This document shows positions 59,920 to 64,000 of a stretch of DNA of 64,000 nt, piece after piece (position 1 is the first letter of the stretch; each line of letters starts with the position of its first letter). A model generated the notes under the pieces. That model ran no database searches, had not been told where the DNA came from, and saw only the letters and a list, made by a program, of their open reading frames with translations. Where the stretch lies: NCBI GenBank assembly GCA_965603075.1, contig CBFDBO010000016.1, forward strand, positions 11,000 through 74,999. Direction: 5' to 3'. Position numbers and translations under genes: made by a program. Source of the stretch: JABJOR01 sp965603075 (GTDB taxonomy: Bacteria > Pseudomonadota > Alphaproteobacteria > Rhodospirillales > Casp-alpha2).

Positions 59920-59956
59920 AAAAAAAAGGACAACGGCGCTTTACACGCAGTTGTCC
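59920..59956 (-). terminator. Intrinsic terminator of htpG
   Basis: On the minus strand GGACAAC pairs with GTTGTCC, with an internal GCG/CGC pairing, followed by eight Ts. It begins about 56 bp after the htpG stop codon. A smaller perfect hairpin without T-tract (GCCCTA/TAGGGC, 59988-60002) lies between the stop and this terminator. Confidence 0.85.
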
Positions 59957-60012
59957 TCTTCGCTGATTTTAGGAGATCAGATAATGAGCCCTATGCTAGG
60001 GCCTTCATTGAT

Positions 60013-61935
60013 TTATAGACTTAATCCACGTTCCATCATTTGACTGACGCGCCGAGCAAAATCTAGCGGGTCGGTGGGGTTTTCGCCTTCCAAAATACGG
60101 GCTTGATCAAGCAGTAAATGTGCCGCGTCGTCGATGGCGGGGTTGGCATCCACCGAGGCTTTTGCAGCCGCGCTGAGTTTCACAATCAGAGCATGCTTGG
60201 GGTTGATTTCCAATATGCGGGGGGTGGGGCTGTTGTCGCCGCCCAGTTGTTTGTGTTGTTTAAGCAACCGTTCCATGTGGATATCCATGTCGCCTTCGTC
60301 CGATACCAAACACACCGCACTGTCGGTCAGACGAGAGGACGCACGCACGTCTTTGACGGTCTCGCCGAGGGCAACTTTAATACGGGCGACCAAGGCATTG
60401 ACCGCATCGTCATCGGATTTGTTTTCTTCTTTGTCGCCGTCTTTTTTGGCATCATCGCCAAAGCCGTCCAGATCGGCGCCCGCGCGGGTGGCTGATTTAA
60501 GGGTTTTCTCGGCGTAGGTGCCAACGGATTGAATCCAGAAATCATCGATCGGATCGGTAAGCAACAGAACCTCAATGCCTTTGGCTTTGAAGCCTTCCAA
60601 TTGAGGGCTGCGGGCCAGTTGGGATTGGTCTTCGCCGGTGATGTAATAGATCGCTTCTTGGCCCTCTACCATGCGCTCGACGTACTGCGCCAGTGAGATC
60701 AGCTCGTCGCTGGTGGTGGAGCGGAAGAGACAAAGCTCGAACAGTTTTTCGCGGTTTTCGAAATCCTCATAGAGACCTTCTTTTAGAACCGGACCAAAAT
60801 TGCCCCAAAATGTGAGGTAGTCTTCTGGTTTTTTGTCGGCTTTCTTTTTTAGCTCGCTGAGGATGCGTTTGACCAAGCCTTTACGGATTTTGGCGAGCTT
60901 TGGATCATGTTGCATCATTTCGCGACTGATGTTAAGCGATAGGTCTTCTGAATCGATCACGCCTTGTACAAAGCGTAGGTACGCTGGCATCAGATCTTCG
61001 CAATCATCGGTGATGAACACACGGTTTACATAAAGCTTGATCTGGTTTTTACGTTCTGGGTTGAACAGGTTGAAGGGTTGCGCCGTAGGGATGTACAACA
61101 AGTTGGTGTAGGACATTACGCCCTCGACCCGATTGTGCATGGTCAACCAAGGCTCATCAAAAGCGTGGGCAACGTGATGATAGAATTCGGTGTACTGTTC
61201 TTGGGAGATGTCTTTTTTATCGCGACCCCATAGGGCAGAGGCGGTATTGAGGGTTTCGATCTCGCCGCCTTCTTTGCTCATGGTCACGGGAACGCCCACA
61301 TGATCGGAATAGGTTTTGACGATGGTGCCGAGGCGCAGGTCTTCGAGGTATTCTTTATCTGCTTTTTTGATATGCAAGGTGATATCGGTGCCACAGGTCT
61401 CGCGGGTGGCTTCTTCAATAGTGTAGCTGCCACGGCCATCGGAAATCCATAACCAAGCCGCATCGCCGCCGGCTTTGCGGGTTAGAACCTCGACTTTATC
61501 GGCGACCATGAAGGAGGAATAGAAGCCCACACCGAACTGACCAATTAAGGACGCGGCATCGGTGCTTTTGCTTTTTTTGCCAGCGTTCTTTTCATCGTTT
61601 TCTTTGGACATTTGGGCGGCAAAAGCCTGGGTGCCGGAACGGGCGATGGTGCCGAGCAGGTCGTTCAATTCGTCCTTGGTCATGCCGATTCCGTTATCGG
61701 ATACGGTCAGGGTCTTTTTCTTGGCATCAACGTTCAGGTTAATGGCAAATTCGCCGTTGGTGGCGGTGGCCATGTTTTTATCGGTTAAAGCACCATAGCG
61801 TAATTTATCACAGGCATCAGACGCATTGGAAATCAGTTCACGTAGGAAAATCTCTTTGTGGCTGTAGAGCGAGTGCGCAACAATATCGAGCAATTTGCCC
61901 ACTTCGGCTTGAAAGTTGTGTGTTTCTTGCGTCAT
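60013..61935 (-). CDS. htpG: Molecular chaperone HtpG (Hsp90)
   Basis: The bacterial Hsp90, an ATP-driven dimeric chaperone. The 640-residue protein has the GHKL ATPase N-domain (HSLYSHKEIFLRELISNASD, VSDNGIGMT, GQFGVGFYSSFMVA), the middle domain (FNLFNPERKNQIKLYVNRVFI) and the C-terminal dimerisation domain. A charged Asp/Lys-rich insert (DDAKKDGDKEENKSDD) sits in the C-terminal third. GGAG lies about 13 bases before the ATG. I could not identify a sigma-32 promoter in the 73-bp divergent gap to the hydrolase gene. Confidence 0.97.
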   Translation of the reverse strand: MTQETHNFQAEVGKLLDIVAHSLYSHKEIFLRELISNASDACDKLRYGALTDKNMATATNGEFAINLNVDAKKKTLTVSDNGIGMTKDELNDLLGTIARSGTQAFAAQMSKENDEKNAGKKSKSTDAASLIGQFGVGFYSSFMVADKVEVLTRKAGGDAAWLWISDGRGSYTIEEATRETCGTDITLHIKKADKEYLEDLRLGTIVKTYSDHVGVPVTMSKEGGEIETLNTASALWGRDKKDISQEQYTEFYHHVAHAFDEPWLTMHNRVEGVMSYTNLLYIPTAQPFNLFNPERKNQIKLYVNRVFITDDCEDLMPAYLRFVQGVIDSEDLSLNISREMMQHDPKLAKIRKGLVKRILSELKKKADKKPEDYLTFWGNFGPVLKEGLYEDFENREKLFELCLFRSTTSDELISLAQYVERMVEGQEAIYYITGEDQSQLARSPQLEGFKAKGIEVLLLTDPIDDFWIQSVGTYAEKTLKSATRAGADLDGFGDDAKKDGDKEENKSDDDAVNALVARIKVALGETVKDVRASSRLTDSAVCLVSDEGDMDIHMERLLKQHKQLGGDNSPTPRILEINPKHALIVKLSAAAKASVDANPAIDDAAHLLLDQARILEGENPTDPLDFARRVSQMMERGLSL

Positions 61936-62035
61936 GACGAGTATGTTCTCCGTAAATTAAATCAATAAGTCTATTCGGTGCCGCAGATATGTGCTGAAAT
62001 GGCCTTAGATGCAAGAGGGAATAACGAAAAAAACC

Positions 62036-62680
62036 ATGAATAAGTCAACTATAGAGCCAGTTTCACCGCAATATTTAATCGACGGTGCGGATAACGCCCC
62101 GGTCACGGTGATTCTCGCCCACGGTGCGGGCGCCCCTATGGACAGTCCGTTTATGGATGCCTTTGCCAAAGGGCTGAGTGAGGGCAGTATGCGCGTGGTA
62201 CGCTTTGAATTCCCCTATATGGCGGAGCGGCGTAAAACAGGTAAAAAGATGCCCCCCAACCGGATGCCCATTTTAATGGAAACGTGGGGCCGGGTCATTG
62301 ATGATTTCTCTAGCGCGACCTTGGTCATTGGCGGAAAGTCCATGGGGGGGCGTGTTGCCAGTATGATTGCTATTGAGAAAGATGTGGCGGGGTTGGTTTG
62401 TCTTGGTTATCCCTTTCATCCCCCCGGCAAGCCTGAAAAAACCCGGTTGGAGCATTATGCGGATTTAAAAACGCCAACGCTGATATTACAGGGAACCCGC
62501 GATACTTTGGGTAATTTTGAGGATGTGGCGGGATATGACCTGCCGGATTGTGTTTCTGTACATTGGTTGGAAGATGGTGATCACGGATTTAAACCGCGAA
62601 AGAAATCCGGTCGAAGCGAAGAACAAAATTGGCAAGAGGCTATTGATGCCTTCGTCGCCTTTGCCCAAAATTGTCAATAA
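62036..62680 (+). CDS. Alpha/beta hydrolase of the KANL3/Tex30 type
   Basis: A small cytosolic alpha/beta hydrolase (about 214 residues) with LAHGAGAPMDSPFM, FEFPYMAERR, the nucleophile elbow IGGKSMGGRVA (Ser102), LQGTRDT and the catalytic His in LEDGDHGFKP. The family is widespread in Proteobacteria and its substrate is unknown. The start is uncertain: the ATG at 62036 has AGAGGGA about 15 bases upstream, while an in-frame ATG at 62009 has no ribosome site. It is followed after 17 bp by the ribbon-helix-helix gene, which may be in the same transcript. Confidence 0.88.
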   Translation: MNKSTIEPVSPQYLIDGADNAPVTVILAHGAGAPMDSPFMDAFAKGLSEGSMRVVRFEFPYMAERRKTGKKMPPNRMPILMETWGRVIDDFSSATLVIGGKSMGGRVASMIAIEKDVAGLVCLGYPFHPPGKPEKTRLEHYADLKTPTLILQGTRDTLGNFEDVAGYDLPDCVSVHWLEDGDHGFKPRKKSGRSEEQNWQEAIDAFVAFAQNCQ

Positions 62681-62697
62681 AGTGGACCCGGTGTGAC

Positions 62698-62922
62698 ATG
62701 ACAGATGACAGTACCCTCAAAAAACGTTCTGTTTTGATTGCAGGACACCGTACCAGTGTCTCAATGGAGAGCATCTTTTGGGATTACTTACGCGATATCG
62801 CCACAGAGCGCGGGACGTCTCTCAATAAATTAATCACCGAAATTGATGAAACGCGCACGGGTAATTTGTCCAGCGCCATACGGGTTCATGTCCTGCGAAA
62901 TTTGCGAGACCTTAAAACTTAA
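62698..62922 (+). CDS. Ribbon-helix-helix domain protein (RHH_4 type)
   Basis: A protein of about 74 residues with the RHH_4 pattern: the strand KRSVLIAGHRTSVSME, then FWDYLRDIATERGTSLNKLI and IRVHVLRNLRD. The family is common in Alphaproteobacteria as small, probably DNA-binding regulators; targets are unknown. The ATG at 62698 is chosen over a TTG inside the previous gene. Its end overlaps the convergent asmA-like gene by 11 bp. Confidence 0.88.
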   Translation: MTDDSTLKKRSVLIAGHRTSVSMESIFWDYLRDIATERGTSLNKLITEIDETRTGNLSSAIRVHVLRNLRDLKT

Positions 62923-64000
62923 GCAACTGATTGATAATGTCTGCGGGTGAAATTCCTTGCGGCTCTGGTTGTGGGGGCTGTGCGGGTTGTTGGTTTTGTG
63001 GTGGAGGTTCCGATCCCCCCGTTCCTGATGAAGGTGGTGGCGTTTGTTGTTGCTGTTGGGGTTGCGCAGGTATTTTCCCGCCAAGTATACCGCCAAGAAC
63101 ACCTTCGATGACGGAGCCAATAACCGGAACGTCCCCGACGAGGGGAAGTGATGGGTTTACCCCTTCCTGCCGCCCTGTGGCGAACTTAATGCTGGGGTCG
63201 TCAATCGCCCCCGTTACCGAAAACGGGAACTCTTGTAAGATACCGGAATTAAGCGACAACATTTGTGTTAAAATATTTTGGGCCAAATGCATCACCCCGG
63301 ATACATCCATTTGCCAATTCGCCAAATCGATTTGACCTGTCATCGTGCCATTGCCCAGACCCGACAGTAATTGCATGTTCTGTAAATCGGCAACGCCGTT
63401 ACGAATGGAAAAACCACCGTTGACATCGGCAAGCGAACTTGATGAGGCTCCATTCAACCCCGCGCCCAATTGACCCAGACCACCGGCAATACCCAACAAG
63501 CCAGCAAGGGGTGAGCCTTTGGTCGAACCGGTCACATCCATGGCCTTCACATCAAATGAGCCATCGCCGTTCAGGGCCGACATCATGGCGGCGACGCTGG
63601 ACCCTTTTGCCGCAAAGTTGGATTTAAAAGCAACGCTACCTGATGCTATATCCTGACCGTTCAGAGCCGATAATAACGCCCCCATGCGTAAGCTAGAAAG
63701 CGTAATATTGGTCTTCACGTCCGGCACGCCGCGGGCGTCGAGCAAGCCGGATAAATCGATCTGGCCGCCAAACAAACTGCCACTGACTTTGCGGGCCTCA
63801 AGAACGCCTTTGTCCAATTTGACCATGATCACGGCATTTTTTAAATCGATGGTATCATAGGACAAAGATTTTGAATTGATTTCGATATCACCATCGAAAT
63901 CACGCAAGGCGGCGACATCTATTTTATCCTTTGACCAGGGTGCTGTACTGGATGGGTCCGCTGAGTTTGATTGCGAAGATTGCCCGGATGATGAACTGGA
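62912..64000 (-). CDS. AsmA family protein, C-terminal part (cut by window edge)
   Basis: The last 363 codons of a larger minus-strand gene that runs off the right edge; no stop interrupts the frame up to 64000, so the apparent TTG start at 63907 is internal. Visible AsmA features include WSKDKIDVAALRDFDGDIE, the repeating beta-strand pattern SLSYDTIDLKNAVIMVKLD, FGGQIDLSG and a late SVTGAIDDPSIKF. A Ser-rich stretch (SSSSSGQSSQSNS) lies at the window edge, and the C-terminus is a Gln/Pro-rich tail. AsmA-like proteins are inner-membrane-anchored and help phospholipid transport to the outer membrane. Confidence 0.9.
   Translation of the reverse strand, partial: SSSSSGQSSQSNSADPSSTAPWSKDKIDVAALRDFDGDIEINSKSLSYDTIDLKNAVIMVKLDKGVLEARKVSGSLFGGQIDLSGLLDARGVPDVKTNITLSSLRMGALLSALNGQDIASGSVAFKSNFAAKGSSVAAMMSALNGDGSFDVKAMDVTGSTKGSPLAGLLGIAGGLGQLGAGLNGASSSSLADVNGGFSIRNGVADLQNMQLLSGLGNGTMTGQIDLANWQMDVSGVMHLAQNILTQMLSLNSGILQEFPFSVTGAIDDPSIKFATGRQEGVNPSLPLVGDVPVIGSVIEGVLGGILGGKIPAQPQQQQQTPPPSSGTGGSEPPPQNQQPAQPPQPEPQGISPADIINQLLKF

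Noticed and set aside
63907..63907. Start of the AsmA-family gene at 63907
   Set aside because: That codon is an internal TTG. The frame continues without a stop to the window edge and reads as typical AsmA sequence, so the gene is partial.

Overview
The window looks like a chromosomal segment of an alphaproteobacterium, most likely a Rhodospirillales-type marine or aquatic lineage. The evidence is gene order rather than any single marker. A backbone of sppA-ihfB-lapA-pyrF-trpF-trpB-trpA-accD-folC / trxA-addA-addB-nucleotidyltransferase-tsaE-(hspQ)-divL-like-ahcY-PTS (EI, HPr, EIIA)-rapZ-hprK-chvG-chvI is characteristic of that class. So are the short HprK, the ChvG/ChvI pair, a sensor kinase with Tyr in place of the H-box His, and a DUF1127 microprotein. 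Base composition is mixed: roughly half G+C in core genes, with clear AT-rich patches. A perfect parS palindrome lies inside lapA, which suggests the segment is in the origin-proximal part of the chromosome.

Layout. 1-2000: an exported metallo-beta-lactamase-fold protein, then an isolated, very AT-rich DUF3800 gene. 2170-9800 (+): SppA, IHF-beta, LapA, then pyrimidine and tryptophan synthesis (pyrF, trpF, trpB, trpA), acetyl-CoA carboxylase beta and FolC, closed by a terminator shared with trxA. 9960-29310 (-): thioredoxin, AddAB recombination, a sugar-1-P nucleotidyltransferase, TsaE, HspQ, a DivL-like kinase, AhcY, a regulatory PTS without sugar permeases (EI, HPr, EIIA, with HprK and RapZ), and the ChvG/ChvI two-component system. 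29580-31920 (+): a tightly overlapping cassette of two DUF1538 membrane proteins, a divergent P-II protein and a CBS-pair protein. 31990-39210 (-): DUF423, a class I amidotransferase, GltB and GltD. 39590-41720: UppP, a DUF1127 microprotein too short for most gene lists, and a LysR regulator. 41730-47360 (-): a Yej-type peptide ABC importer, followed by HisN and a membrane-anchored cytochrome c. 48960-55500: KdsB, PheA, MscS, YaaA, a TPR-glycosyltransferase-like protein and a hydrolase-OsmC fusion. 55640-59960: an accessory patch with a cyclic-nucleotide-binding/TPR protein and a chimeric protein with a lipase-like C-terminus, followed by an overlapping small membrane protein. 60010-64000: HtpG, an alpha/beta hydrolase, a ribbon-helix-helix protein and the 3' part of an AsmA-family gene cut by the window edge.

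The most interesting system candidate is the 57666-59823 pair. It combines a GC-normal N-terminal half (virion/tail-like motif, low-complexity linker, charged coiled coil), an AT-rich C-terminal Ser-Asp-His hydrolase, and an overlapping downstream three-helix membrane protein. This is the architecture of a polymorphic toxin with its immunity protein, and it sits behind a terminator-like hairpin that could act as an attenuator. Other points of interest are the DUF1538-DUF1538-PII-CBS transport/regulation cassette, the parS site, the Tyr-for-His kinase, and an unusual abundance of 10-25 bp tandem duplications, several of them straddling stop codons and one of them supplying the start codon of chvI. 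I saw no tRNA, rRNA, CRISPR array, insertion sequence or riboswitch in the window.
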